From NCBI GenBank assembly GCA_026874595.1, contig CM049306.1, positions 80,376,142 through 80,440,141 of the forward strand: a stretch of DNA of 64,000 nucleotides, in the 5' to 3' direction. This document shows positions 12,284 through 23,808 of the stretch, piece after piece. Every line of letters begins with the position of its first letter. Position 1 is the stretch's first letter. The notes beneath the pieces are model-generated. The model saw nothing but the letters and a program-made list of their open reading frames with translations, was not told the DNA's origin and ran no database searches. Position numbers and translations under genes: made by a program. This DNA comes from Sipunculus nudus. Its lineage: Eukaryota; Annelida; Sipuncula; Golfingiida; Sipunculidae.

Positions 12284-12695
12284 TCGAACCCATGTCGGTA
12301 GCGCACATGTCCGGCGTTCCAACCGCTTTGCTAGAAAAGCAAGCTTCCCTGGCGAGAAAGTTCGGTCCGCTTTTATGTCACCCCGTAACACACCCCCTCT
12401 TAAGAGTGTTCAGCTATCAGAACAAGAATATCCCAGGAGTCACACATTTGGAGAAATAGGTGGCGGTAATTTCCTTATTACTTCAAACAACCATTCCCCG
12501 GGCCACAAAGTTCGCGTGTCACGTTGGACGAGCCCCCATTTGTTACGTAGACAAGTTGTTCATGGGAAAATATTGGGCCGATCCGGGATGCGAACCCATG
12601 TCGGTGGCGCACATGTCCGGCGTTCCATCCGCTTTGCTAGAAAAGCAACATTCCCTAACGAGATAGCTCGGTCCTTTTTATGTCAACGCGTAACA
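12283..12695 (-). mobile_element. Miniature LTR element (TRIM-like), copy 1, truncated
   Basis: Read on the minus strand. LTR: 12541-12695 (155 bp), ending CGTAACA and TGTTACG. Internal region: 12391-12540 (150 bp). Second LTR: 12283-12390, truncated at its B-box where it abuts gene remnant C. Plus-strand GGACGAGCCCCCA (12526-12538) is, on the element strand, a 13-nt match to a tRNA-Pro-type primer binding site two bases from the LTR. A purine tract (AAGAGGGGGTG on the minus strand, 12391-12401) adjoins the other LTR. There is no coding capacity. A 169-codon open frame crossing it is spurious. Compare the fuller copy at 52018-52704. Confidence 0.8.
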
Positions 12696-13435
12696 ATATA
12701 TAAAATACTATTACGTTCTGTCATATTTCTACCATTACACCTTGAAACACAATGAACATAAAAATATGAATAAGTATGCAAATATTCTGTAGTTTATATA
12801 AATTGTATTTTATTTCGTATTCTAACAACACAACAAGATAGTTGTAATTACATAAAGTCATTTATTTTAACCACTATTTGAGCGTTATGAAGTGAATTAT
12901 TCGGAAGGATTATGAGTTGGTTTCTGTTGAATTGAAAAAAAAATAGTTTGTATGCCAGTGTACAAAGAAGAATGTTGCGCCCAGGTTCTGCAAAACAAAA
13001 CGTTCTGAATAATTGTAAACGTGACACTGGCAGACGTGAAGGTAATTAAGTAAATTTTCATTATATTAAAAGTACATTGACTTTATATTATCGCTTTGTG
13101 ACGAATATTAACCCAAAATGATGATTCTCTTATATTTTTGTTTGTCTTTGTGTAAAGCTGACATGATATCTCCTTAGAACATTTAAAATAGGTTTTCTAT
13201 TTAGAGAATACATTCATTTTTATCAGGGTTATCTTTATCCATTAAAGACAACACACACAACTTCAATACGTTTTGAATATTTGGCTATATAAGTAACAAT
13301 AATAAATTGTCCAAGAATAATTTTTTTGCATGTTTTTGCATGGGTAGAAAATAATACCGGTATATAAATTCGGCAAAGCAGGCTACCTGCCGGTCGAAAA
13401 TATACAACAATATAGAGTAATTATTTCAAGTAATG
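12696..13435. other. Intergenic, no gene seen
   Basis: AT-rich sequence after the miniature LTR element. It does not resemble the missing 3' end of remnant C, so the junction involved a deletion or rearrangement as well as an insertion. No other feature is supported. Confidence 0.55.
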
Positions 13436-13439
13436 TGTG

Positions 13440-14480
13440 TGTAATGAACCTGATACCGGTCATGGTATTGAAAAGAGTTGTTCTGAGTTTTAAAATTTGT
13501 AAACGTGCTTAGGAACTGTATAGAGATTTGCAAGCAGCAATCTTAGTAGTCCACTTAATACCCTGTATGCTACAAGCGTGCATGCACTCGAGATAAGGTG
13601 TAAAGTTTGCCGTACTTAACAGTGCCTGGTACTGATATTTAAAAACCCGAAGAATTGGGATCATGGACGGGAATGCTTCTGGGAAATAACAGCTTATTAT
13701 ACGAGTATTAATAGAATTAAGCAGCATAATTCGTGGAACATTTTTATGAAAAAGAAATATATATTACGTTACACCGAAAGATAATATATGGTCATAATTA
13801 AAAAATGAACGTGATTTGAACTTGATATGGTGTATGTTATTAAAAAGTAATGAAAGGTTTGCTCCTTGCAAAACCTTGAACTGTAATGGTTTAATTTTAT
13901 ACAAATAAGGTACAACTGATAGTACCAACCAATTTTGTGTATGGCCGTGGTCCTTTGCAATTTAAAAAACGCTATAATAAGCAAGTCAATAGTGATCCAG
14001 ACCACGTAATATTTGTTCTCTCATGGGAACTGTCCAAGAACAATCAGTTTATTTGATTACATAAGCTCTGCTCTACAGTTCATATATGTGACACATTTTT
14101 TTCAAAAATTTTATATTCTTTGGTTAACTGGCAAGATATCGATAAGTATTAATGTTTTCTTCAAACATGTCTGTTCCTAGTTATAAATACATTATCCTTA
14201 TAAATAAATTATACATATTTTATACATATTTATTCTAGGGGATTCCACTTTCTGAACTGGCATGGTCACAACTGACAGACATTGGATTAACATGCGCTTG
14301 GCTTGCCTTTTAGCTTGCACGGCAGGCTAATGTCATTTAACATATCTAATCCAAAGGAGGCATGAAGGAACCATTAAACGCATTACACCTTGAACCTGTA
14401 TAGGTGCATGTACCTTAAACATACAAGCAGCTAGTCAGGTGTTGTGTTGATACTAACATTAAGGTGTTAATATATATATA
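13440..14480 (+). repeat. Segmental duplication: upstream flank of remnant D, paired with 46240-48960
   Basis: 13440-13730 matches 46245-46520 and 47805-48040 (GAACCTGATA, AGCAGCAATCT, GCGTGCATGCA or GCGTGCAAGCA, TTCTGGGAAAT). 13750-13865 matches 47755-47870. 13870-14450 matches 48310-48850 (TGTAATGGTTAAT, TGTGTATGGC, CAAGATATCGATA, ATGCTAATGTCATTT, CATTAAACGCA). The D flank lacks the equivalent of 47875-48305. No coding sequence is evident. It is 5' flanking DNA copied along with gene copies. Confidence 0.8.
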
Positions 14481-14537
14481 TATATAAAACCACAATAGCG
14501 AGAGATTAATGCCGTAGAAGATCATCTAGTTTAGAAC

Positions 14538-15016
14538 ATGGTTGCGCAATCGGATAATCTTTGGGTGTTTGAGAGAAGTTCATCAGCTGATGATGTTAAA
14601 TTACTTTCCCAATGTGAGGGACCTATAGGGCCAAAGAGTGAAAGGAGTCACTGTTACCATGTAGGTTTCGGAGATAGCGATAATACCAGAGATCGAGACC
14701 ATACCAGAACAGCTGTACAGGAAACATGCAGAGCACTAGCTGTCACACCTTGTCGCCATCGGTATTAATCAAAACACCTTACGTTTCGGGAAAATAATTT
14801 TTTGAAAAAAAAGGTAAACGACATATACAAGTAATGGATCTTGTTTCACTCCATGCCTCGCTTAAAGAATCCTTTCGTAAAAATGACTTTGTGTGTCAGT
14901 CTGCTACTAAAATGCAGTCAGCTTCTAGAAGGCTTCTAGAAGATAATGCACTTAAATTTGATTATGACCAAAACTTTACTTTATAAGGCTTATCAACCCG
15001 AGTTTCTGCATGACAA
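14538..15016 (+). pseudogene. Family remnant D: N-terminal half, internally deleted
   Basis: It starts at ATG 14538 (A at -3) with MVAQSDNLWVFERSSSADDV, the RSHCYHVGF-DSDN block and TAVQETCRAL, closely like the intact copy at 55388. After about codon 73 the frame changes. TLRFGKII is followed by a deletion of roughly 25 codons (the ERH...LGR segment). GKRHIQVMDLVSLHASL and FDYDQNF are still readable. An 11-bp tandem duplication (GCTTCTAGAAG twice, near 14930) adds another shift. Similarity fades after the AYQPE block near 15016, so the C-terminal half is absent. It is non-functional. Confidence 0.85.
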
Positions 15017-15670
15017 AGTTTTATTTTGGAATGGAGAGTTGCTTAAGTCCACTTTCATAATCAAATAAACAGTATATGTTCAGCAAACTATACTATTACT
15101 CTTTCGGCACAGCAGATGACAGAATAAATGTCCTTATGATATTATTCCATGCAACTAAAAGATTTAATGTCTTGAGGTCATGTCTTGATATTATGTTAGA
15201 AGTTTCACCGAGGGTTACTATCTGTTACCTTTGAAAAGCTTGCTGACATTAAACAGGGGCATAGCCATTATTTAAAAAAAAGCACTGCCCCTGGTCCAGA
15301 TACATGCAGGGAAATAATCACTCTCATAACTTAGCATCACTGGGAGTCAGTTGGTCAGTTGAGCTAAAATAACTTCATGGTGCTGTTGTAACTAAAAACT
15401 TTTTTTAGTAAAATTCAAAGTCCTGCTCTTGAATCTGCTCCATGCAGCTGATACCCTCCTTGATTTAATTATGATGTCTCTTCAAAAGAGAGAGAGAGGA
15501 TAAAAGGATAATATTGATCAGTTTCTCAGGTAAAACAGAATAATGAAACATCCAAATTGTTCACTTTAACTTGGTATCAATATAAGAATTTCCATATCAC
15601 CCAAATTTCCTTGAACATGTGGCTCATGGCTATGATGCTTAGCTGAATCTTACTTCCTGCTTAAGGCCAT

Positions 15671-15733
<63 letters not shown>

Positions 15734-16018
15734 GTCAGAGTGACATAACCATAGTCTAACAAGAAGAGTTTACCATATCGGGTATATTAAGTTTGAATAT
15801 CCTATCAAGTATCAAACTGACAGATGTAGTCTTTAATTCTCAACAAAAATCTAATGTCTTGCATTTGATCTGTGCAAAACTGTGGATGGTAGTGGTTTAC
15901 AATGAAATAATACAGTGTCAATGAAAATATGGCATCAGCTGCTTTCTTGCATCAGTGGTGCCACCTACACCTGAAAGCTAGCACCTGGAGCCATCAACAT
16001 TTGTAAGAAATGAATTTT
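15017..16018. other. Intergenic; (TA)n at 15672-15732
   Basis: No gene is supported. A ~60-bp TA microsatellite occupies about 15672-15732 and a short GA run lies near 15487-15499. It begins the longest stretch in the window without notable open frames (to about 19600). Confidence 0.6.
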
Positions 16019-16617
16019 CATGTTCGATGAAGAAAACATTTTTTTATTTAACTCAAACCTTTTCATTTAATTATCCTTACCGTAATGCACATATAACCAT
16101 GACATGAAAGCTAGTATAAAATAAAATTTTCTGTCTTACCTGAAAAAAAAAGGAAAATGAATTTGGCTTTCAGAAAACCGGTCATCAAATGTGGCGACAT
16201 ATAAATGCAGCTCACATGAAGATACCAATCACATGATCAGTATTACTGTAAAATTTGGAGCTGATAATTGCAGCCATTTCTGATATATTTTGTAACACAC
16301 ATTACAATGTATCTGAACATTGTATGTTCGATGAAGAAAACATTGTTTAATTTAACTCAAACCTTATCATTAAATTATCCTTACCGTAATGCACATATAA
16401 CCATGACATGAAAGCTAGTATAAAATTTTCTGTCTTACCTGAAAAAAAAGGAAAATGAATTTGGCTTTCAGAAAACCCGTCATCGAATGTGGCGACATAT
16501 AAATGCAGCTCACATGAAGATACCAATCACATGATCAGTATTACTGTAAAATTTGGAGCTGATAATTGCAGCCATTTCTGATATATTTTGTAACACACAT
16601 TACAATGTACCTGAACA
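16019..16617 (+). repeat. Two-copy tandem duplication, period ~300 bp
   Basis: A unit starting TGTTCGATGAAGAAAACATT at 16021 is repeated from 16325. Both copies contain ATTATCCTTACCGTAATGCAC, AATTTGGCTTTCAGAAAAC, GTGGCGACATATAAATGCAG and CACATTACAATGTA. They differ by only a few substitutions and indels (one ATAAA is missing in copy 2), so the duplication is recent relative to the diverged arms elsewhere. It is not coding. Confidence 0.92.
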
Positions 16618-18730
16618 CACCCTTAATATGGTCAAATACTGCAATCAATCAATCAACCTACTACTCAAATAGTATTGGTCTGATCCTGTTCATACTAGGC
16701 TTTGGTCAAGTACAGAGGGTCTGAACTTCAGCTCAAGTACAAGTACGTTAGCTTTTGACTAGCACAAGTCCAAAAACAATAAAACACTTTTATTTAAGTA
16801 CAGACACTTCTAGTGAGAAATCAAAATTAATTTTTTAAAGGTTATACTTGCAATCATAATTATCAGAGATCTTAAGTCTGTTCCACTACAAACTGAAACA
16901 GTAATAATATGTTACTTATGTCATTGTTTGATATATAGACCTGGAATTTGCATAGATTTCTGTATATTTTTAATACTGTTGAATATATATGTAGATAACA
17001 GTAGTCTGCATATTGTAGTAATTCAAATAATCAATAACCACAAATCCTAATGGACAGTGAATGTAAATTTTAAACATAAAAAATGTATATAAACTGCATA
17101 AGGTTACTATCTTTTTCTCTGCTTATTTCACTGCACTAAATGGTATTTTACAGATATTATATAAAAAAGGGCTCACAATTACCATATGTATTCACTTATG
17201 TTCATATCATATAATACCATTGGTAGAATGCTTGGCAAAACTTTCCAGTACAACTCTGGATATACTTCAAATTGGTGGTTTTAAACCTTTCTTTAGAAGA
17301 ACAAAAGTATGGTAATTTTTATCCAGTACAAAGAAGGTACCTGTGTAATGTCTGTTCTTTTTGCCACATCATACAAAGGGATTTACATAATACATTTATA
17401 AATAGTAATAATATTTAAGCCACTTGCTCTGGCATTCAGTTTAGAGGGCCAATCAGAATTGTTACAAAATCAATTAACATATATCAGCAACATTGTCCAG
17501 TCTCTGTTTACCTGAAGAAATATGAAATTAAGAATAGCATCTGGATCTTACTCTTTTCTTTTCCTAATTTTTCATCAAAACGGTTATAGAAACTGTCAAT
17601 GAAGATGCTGGTAAACTTTTTTTATTTAAAGTAGGTAAACATACTAATTATGTAAGAACAGCTTAATTTTTGCTGAGCCAAATTTTATTAATAGAGAGAT
17701 AGATACATGTATCCAATCCATAAGAATTGTAAAGTATTTTTCCTCATGGAGATGATTGTGTTATATATACATTTATGCTAATTTTGAGATAAATCTGAGA
17801 TGGATTTAAATGGATTTTTTACAAATGAATTTAGATACACAACCATCTTTGGTATCAAGTAAGGGATATTGAATTTGTATGCCTTTTTTATGCATGGTAT
17901 GTTAAAATTATTGTTAATATTAGATGAGACGATATAATACCAGATGATATGTTAAAATTAGATGAGAATGCTTAGCCTCTCTTTCAGTAATTTCCACGAT
18001 TATACTATATAATATTGTATTAGAGATTCTGGTCAACCTTGGACCTTTATGTATGTACGTATATATATGTTTAAATATTGCGTATATAGTTTAATGTATC
18101 CTAGTTATATACTATAGTGCATTACAGTTAAAATTATAATTCACAGCTCAATTTACACTCAACTTTACAAAATACCCCCCCCCCCAAAAAAAAAATTAGA
18201 AATAATATTTAATAAATTGATAACCTGTATCACTACCATATTGATATTCCATATTACAAATCTACAACTTGTGATTCAGCTTAGTGCACTGTAGTGGAAC
18301 AACGTATCAGAATTATTAATATATGTATTTTAGTCTAAGCTTTACGATAAGATTACCATTCAGGATGAGGAGTTACAGTTTCAACAGGTTGAGACAATTT
18401 AACTAAGACTGAGCTTTTTTTTCTTTTTTTTTATTTCTGGAGATAAGTCTCATGCTGTAAGTTACAATACAAACATGATAATTATGGAATATTAATATTC
18501 GTACTGGGCAAATGATGCAAACATTTTATAAAAGCACCTAAAAAGAGTGTAAACATAAATATTTACTTATAAATTACTTTATATACACCCATAGTGTACC
18601 CATAGTCAGTTCTACTGTTAATTTTAGTGTTACAGTGATAATTTTATAGGGATCTGACAGATTTTTACAAAAATCATCATATCTTTTTACCAACAGTTTT
18701 TCTTGCCTAGGTATGATTAAAGGTGTAGTA
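16618..18730. other. Intergenic, without coding potential
   Basis: Very AT-rich and stop-rich in all frames. AAGTACAAGTAC-type low complexity lies at 16710-16800, and a short C-run followed by an A-run at 18174-18194. A 14-bp sequence at 16797-16810 reappears next to the poly-A of the LINE at 23.8 kb. No exon, RNA gene or further repeat partner is seen. Confidence 0.6.
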
Positions 18731-18736
18731 AACTAA

Positions 18737-19440
18737 TTCCCAGTGGGGTCGGAGGACACCAAGCTACTTTGTGAGGCCATCATTATAACTAAATCGGAAG
18801 GTGAAAAAATTTAATGAAAATCCATGAACATAATGAGAGCAGAAGTCATTAGACTTTGGTGGCACTGAGATGCCTCACCAAATATCTGATTGATTTTCAT
18901 GCAAGTTATAAACGTTAACCAATAAAGTTTCTGAATTAAATTCTCAGAAAGTTTGTATATTTAATTAGGTCAGAGGAACCTAGGCTACTTCTAGGGCCTG
19001 TTTATCTTGTAATATCACAGTAATAATTTACTTGATTTGATAGAACTTCACAAATTCCATAAACTTTCACCAACAGATTATCATGCCCAAGTCAACTATA
19101 GGCAAAAAATTCATACACAATTAATGAGGCCAGAGGTGTAATTGCAATAAATTACCTGGAATACTGTAGACCTTAGTGAAACTCAACTCTAATTGAACCA
19201 ATATAACACCTTCCCTTAAATCCATGTTCATTTAATGAGGTCAGAGGTCAACAGAATTTGATGGCACCATGATGACGCCAAAATACGGTAGATTTATTCT
19301 ATTTATCTCATAAATATTTATCAATACAAATTTTACTTGATCTAAAGTCTCAACAAAATGCATGTACCGATATATTAATAAGGTCAGAGGTCACAAGACA
19401 TGACATATTATGCATCTTAATAGGACTGCTGCATAGATTA
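18737..19440. repeat. Degenerate ~137-bp tandem repeat with AGGTCA pairs, copy 1
   Basis: Successive diverged monomers each carry a GAGGTCAGAGGTCA-like segment near 18747, 18965, 19125, 19238 and 19381. This is followed by a gACTTtGGTGGCaCcAtGATG-type segment and a GAAACTCA...AATATTAACCAATA segment. The last monomer ends ACAAGACATGACATATTATGCA, as does the array at 53850-54330 (ACAAGACATAAGACGGGCGTATTATGCA). Exact DR1 pairs occur at 19238-19250 and 19381-19393. Confidence 0.75.
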
Positions 19441-19815
19441 GGTTTGTTCATATAATCTGCCATATAGGATAGAATATATTTTTGTATAACTTAAAATTTT
19501 GTTAGATTACCTTGTTTACTGTAGAAAGTAAGTTTTTTTTAACTACTATACACATAATAAAGAGCTCCGCTGATAAGTAGTCAGCATTTGATAGGTATCC
19601 TTTCTGTTGCAAGATGCATCAGAACTTACTACATATCATAACTTGGAAGCATGTTATCGCGTCACATATCTGTTATCTAAGCGACTTAGTAACTTTTGTT
19701 ATTTTCTGTATGTTTTTCATAACCATATATGTAATGTGGGTACATTAATGACCACAATTGCATTAATATATATCTTTAAATCTTTTGTCAAAAAAATAAT
19801 TAACATAGTACATAT

Positions 19816-20666
19816 ATGTCTAATACTTGTCAGATAGTATCATTGAATGCCAGAGGACTGGCCAGTTATTCTAAAAGAAGAGAAGTTTTTCATTGGTTAA
19901 ACAAGAAAGAATGTCATATTATTTTTTACAAGAGACTCATAGTACTTCAAAATGTGAAAATAAATGGAAATCAGAATGGGGACATCAGATATATTTTAGC
20001 CATGGCACTAACCAAGCAAGAGGGGTATGTACATTAATTAAAAACAAAACTGCCTTAGAGATAAAAGCTGTAAGACCGGATAATCATGGGAGATATTTAA
20101 CTATTAATACAATAATAGGTCAACATGAGATCTCCTTTGTTAACATATATGCACCAAATAAGGATGAACCCTGCTTCTTTGAAGAACTTATTAATGTTAT
20201 TAGCACCAATTGTACAGGCAGTTTAATAATAGGTGGAGATTTAAATTTAACTCTTAATCCAAACTGAGATAAAAAGGGCGGGCATTCTAAAAGTCACACA
20301 AAATCTAGACAAGTGATAAGCCATTGGATAGAATTAGAACAGTTATCTGATATCTGGAGATTACAACATCCCAACCATTTAGAATATACATGGCATAGAT
20401 ATCTTCCTAAACCAGTATTTTGCAGACTTGACTTCTTTCTAATTAGTGATAGCCTAATAAGTTGTATAAACCAATCTGATATTGAAGCTGGGTATAAAAG
20501 TGACCACTCTTTGATTAAAATAAATATGGCAATGACAGAACATAAGAATGGACCAGGTTTCTGGAAATTGAATTGTTCATTATTAAAGGATCAAAGTTAT
20601 ATCTCCAAAATAAAAGAGTGTATAAAAGACACTATAACAATAATAAAGGAACAAATCCATCATTAA
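19816..20666 (+). pseudogene. LINE endonuclease (APE-type) region, broken
   Basis: An exonuclease-endonuclease-phosphatase fold remnant that in an active element nicks target DNA. Readable motifs are SLNARGL (19846 on), QETHS (19930 on), NIYAPN (20140 on), IIGGDLNLTLNPN (20228 on), then TGA 20265-20267. It resumes in the same frame with VISHWIELEQLSDIWR, YTWHR, RLDFFLISD and GYKSDHSLIKIN. At least one frameshift and one stop inactivate it. Confidence 0.85.
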
Positions 20667-21318
20667 TGTGGGATACTTTAAAATGTCAGATAAGAGGAGA
20701 AACAATAGCATATGCAGCCTACAAGAAAAGAGTACAAACACAACAAATTAAACATTCAGAAAGGTTAATTCATCAACTACAGACTATATATAACACAACA
20801 GGTGATACTAAAGATAAAGAAAATTGGGAAGTAGCAGTTAATAACCATAAAGAGTTTGTTGAAGAGAAAACAAGAGGAGCAATTATAAGATGTAGAACCA
20901 CATGGTAAACAGAGGGGGACAAACCGACTGAATATTTTCTTAACTTAGAAAAAAGAAACTTTAATCGAAAATCCATAATAAAACTCAAAGATAAACAAGG
21001 TAGAATAATAATAGAACCCAAAGAGATATTAAATGAGGAACTACAATTTTATACAAATTTAAATACAGCACAAGCCAAGTCTGATAATGTTAATAGGGAT
21101 TTCTTTTTACTAGAAAATAATAAAATGCTCAATGAGGAGGAAAGGACTTTGTGTGAAGAAGAATTTAAAATTGAAGAATTTAAAAACACTATTGATTCAA
21201 TGGCCCAGGCCCAGATGGGTTTCCAGTAGAATTTTATAAAACATGTTGGTCTGATTTAAAAGAATATTTTATAAATGCTATAAGTAACTCATATAATAAA
21301 GGCTGCCTTCCACTCACT

Positions 21319-23076
21319 ATGCGTCAAGGGATAATATGTCTCATTCCTAAGAGAGGTAAGGACCAACTTCTCTTGAAAAACTGGCGCCCCCTTTCTCTTC
21401 TTAATACCGATTATAAATTATTAGCAAAAACTTTAGCCAATAAACTTAAATTAGTCTTACCTTCAATAATACATTCAGATCAAACTGGTTTCATGAAAAA
21501 TCGATATATCGGAGAAAATATAATAAAAATTATAAGCATAATCTCTTATTTAAAAAATAAAAAGATAGGAGGTTACCTGTTATCAGATTATTTTGAAAAA
21601 GCATTTGATCAGTTAGAATGGCCTTATATTCAAGATGTTCTTCAAGCATTTAATTTTGGACCAATCCTTCGAAATTGGATTAAGATATTATATCATAATA
21701 TTTTTAGCTGTGTTCTGAACAGAGGATGGGCCACTGATTTCTTCTCAGTAACAAGAGGTGTTAGACAGGGATGTCCCCTATCACCATACTTATTCATATT
21801 GGCAGCAGAAATACTAGCAAATGAAATAAGGAATAACTGTAAAATAAAAGGAGTAATAGTTGATCAGAAGGAACACAAAATTATTCAGTATGCAGATGAC
21901 ACTGTTTTAACTCTTACAGGAGGACCAATGTCTATCAAAGAAGTCTTGGATGTATTTAAAAGGTTTCAACAAATATCAGGTCTTAAAGTTAACATAGAAA
22001 AAACAACAATAATGCCGATAACAAACTATTTTTATAATCAGGCACAATTGAAAGACTTAGGTCTGTGTTGGTGTACTAATCCAGTTAAAATTTTAGGAAT
22101 CTTAATTCATCCGGAATGGAAAAAAATGATAGAAACTAACTATAAAGAAATCCTTAGTAAAATTAAAACTATTATAAATATCTGGAGACACAGAATTATG
22201 TCCTTGTCTGGAAGGATAACCATTGTGACATGTATTATTTCACAACTCATATATTTATTCCTTGTACTTCCTAAGCCATCACAAACTTACATTAAAGAAG
22301 TGGAAAGATTAATATTGAAATTTATATGGAATAACCAACCAGATAAGGTTAAGAGAAACACTTTAATAGCACCGAGAGATAAAGGAGGGTTAAATATGAT
22401 TAATCTCCAAGCTAAGTTACAATCTTTAAAAATCTCATGGGTTAAACGTTTTCTTAGTGGCTCTACTGAAAATGGTTGGAGACAGATTATTAATGTACAA
22501 TTAAAAAATCTGGGTACATATATATTTAAATGTAACTTAAGAGTGAACGACTTAAAAGATTTGAATGTCTCTTGTGATCCATTCTGGAAAGAAGTACTCC
22601 AATCCTGGTGCAATTACAATTACACTAAGACGGTTTCTATAAATGAAATTCAGTCACAAACTTTGTGGTTTAACTCTCACATAAAAATAAATAACACAGT
22701 AATATTCTATAATAAATTATATAAGGCAGGGGTCAAAACAGTTTCAGACATTACTAAAAATGTGGGAAACAATGTAACATTTCTTACCTTTGAAGAATTA
22801 ATAAGCAGATACAAAGTCACTATTAACTTTATGCACTACACAGGATTGCTGCATGCAGTCCCAGGAACTTGGAAAAAAGATATAAAGAATAACTCAAAGG
22901 TCCAACTGCAAGAACATAGAGTTGAAAAAATTTTAAGAATGAAAAATACTTCACGTTTCATCTACAGTGATTTAATAAATAACCTCTACATTTTGCCAGT
23001 CAAATCAATGGAAAAGTGGACCAGAGAGTTAGAATTACAAAACAATGAAATCATACTTAAAGCCTTCAAAATATAA
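21319..23076 (+). pseudogene. LINE reverse transcriptase, long open frame but active-site Asp changed
   Basis: 585 open codons. Residues 1-70 hold the palm and finger start, with LIPKRGKDQ, NWRPLSLLNTDYKLLAK and HSDQTGFMKNRYIGENI. Motif A reads LLSDYFEKAFD, where related elements have an Asp directly before FEKAFD and this copy has Tyr. The RGVRQGCPLSPYLF motif and the catalytic QYADDTVL motif are intact. The thumb and C-terminal domain follow (GRITIVTCIISQLIYLF, FIWNN, APRDKGGLNM). The frame is closed by TAA, but homology continues in shifted frames to 23566. The substitution and broken flanks argue it is a dead copy. It is most similar in style to L1/Tx1-type elements of aquatic animals. 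Confidence 0.88.
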
Positions 23077-23808
23077 CTAGTATTACCATTTCTGAGAAGC
23101 TAAGAACCTTTCAGTTTAAACTACTACATAGGATTCTACCTTTGAATCCCTTCCTCTATAAATTGAAAAAAGTGACACAGAATTGTGCACATTTTGCAAA
23201 AAAGATAGAGAGATATATTCTTATATATTTTATCACTGTGAAATAACATACAGCTTAATATCTGATTGAAAAAAATGGTTGAGAGACATAGGCTTAGATA
23301 TACACATGAGCAATTTCAGAAAGACCTTTATAATTATGAACACTACCAACGACACCCTTCTAGATATTTTAATACTACTCTATAAACATTTCGTATACAC
23401 ATGTAAGTGTAAAGAAAAAATTCCTACGTTCTGTATATATACAAACTACGTATTACACCTCTATAAAATAGAAGAAAATATAGCTAGAGCAAAAGGTAAA
23501 ATAGTAATACATGACCAGAAATGGAAACAATTTAAAAATAAATATTTTAAAATAAACCATCGCTGAAATAATACCTATCTTAAAGCAAAAACAAAAAATA
23601 TTCACCATGATTATTTCAATATGTTTATAATGTACCCTGTCTGTATTTGTTGTTTATGTACATCCGGTTAGTGTGTATCAAACTTAGTGTGAATGTATAC
23701 ATGTATGCATGTTTTTGTTTTATGTACATTGTATGATAATGTAAAATCATGTGTACTGTTTGTTACTGTATCTGTATTATATGTTCAATTAATAAAAAAA
23801 AAAAAAGT

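Larger units (their letters stand above)
19816..23808 (+). mobile_element. Decayed L1/Tx1-like non-LTR retrotransposon
   Basis: This is a LINE second ORF with flanking tail. In order: an APE endonuclease with LNARGL, QETHS, IYAPN, GGDLNL, RLDFF and a terminal SDHSLI; a linker; a reverse transcriptase; and a C-terminal CTFC...H...C cysteine segment. A 3' UTR follows from 23567, and an A-rich tail lies near 23793-23806. The endonuclease part has a frameshift in a T-run near 19920, an in-frame TGA at 20265-20267, and further frameshifts near 20650 and 20910-21230. No ORF1 is recognisable upstream, so it appears 5' truncated near 19.8 kb. It cannot move on its own. Confidence 0.9.

Noticed and set aside
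12246-12755. 169-codon open frame
   Set aside because: It starts in remnant C and crosses both LTRs of the miniature element. The repeated peptide (HVGxAHVRRS-RFARKA) is simply the LTR repeated in the same frame.
14940-15066. Possible inverted repeat between TTTGATTATGACC and the downstream reverse complement of TATTTGATTATGAAAG
   Set aside because: The match is only about 11-13 bp in AT-rich sequence. The first part is ordinary family coding sequence.
22287-22613. 108-codon minus-strand frame
   Set aside because: Antisense shadow of the LINE reverse transcriptase.
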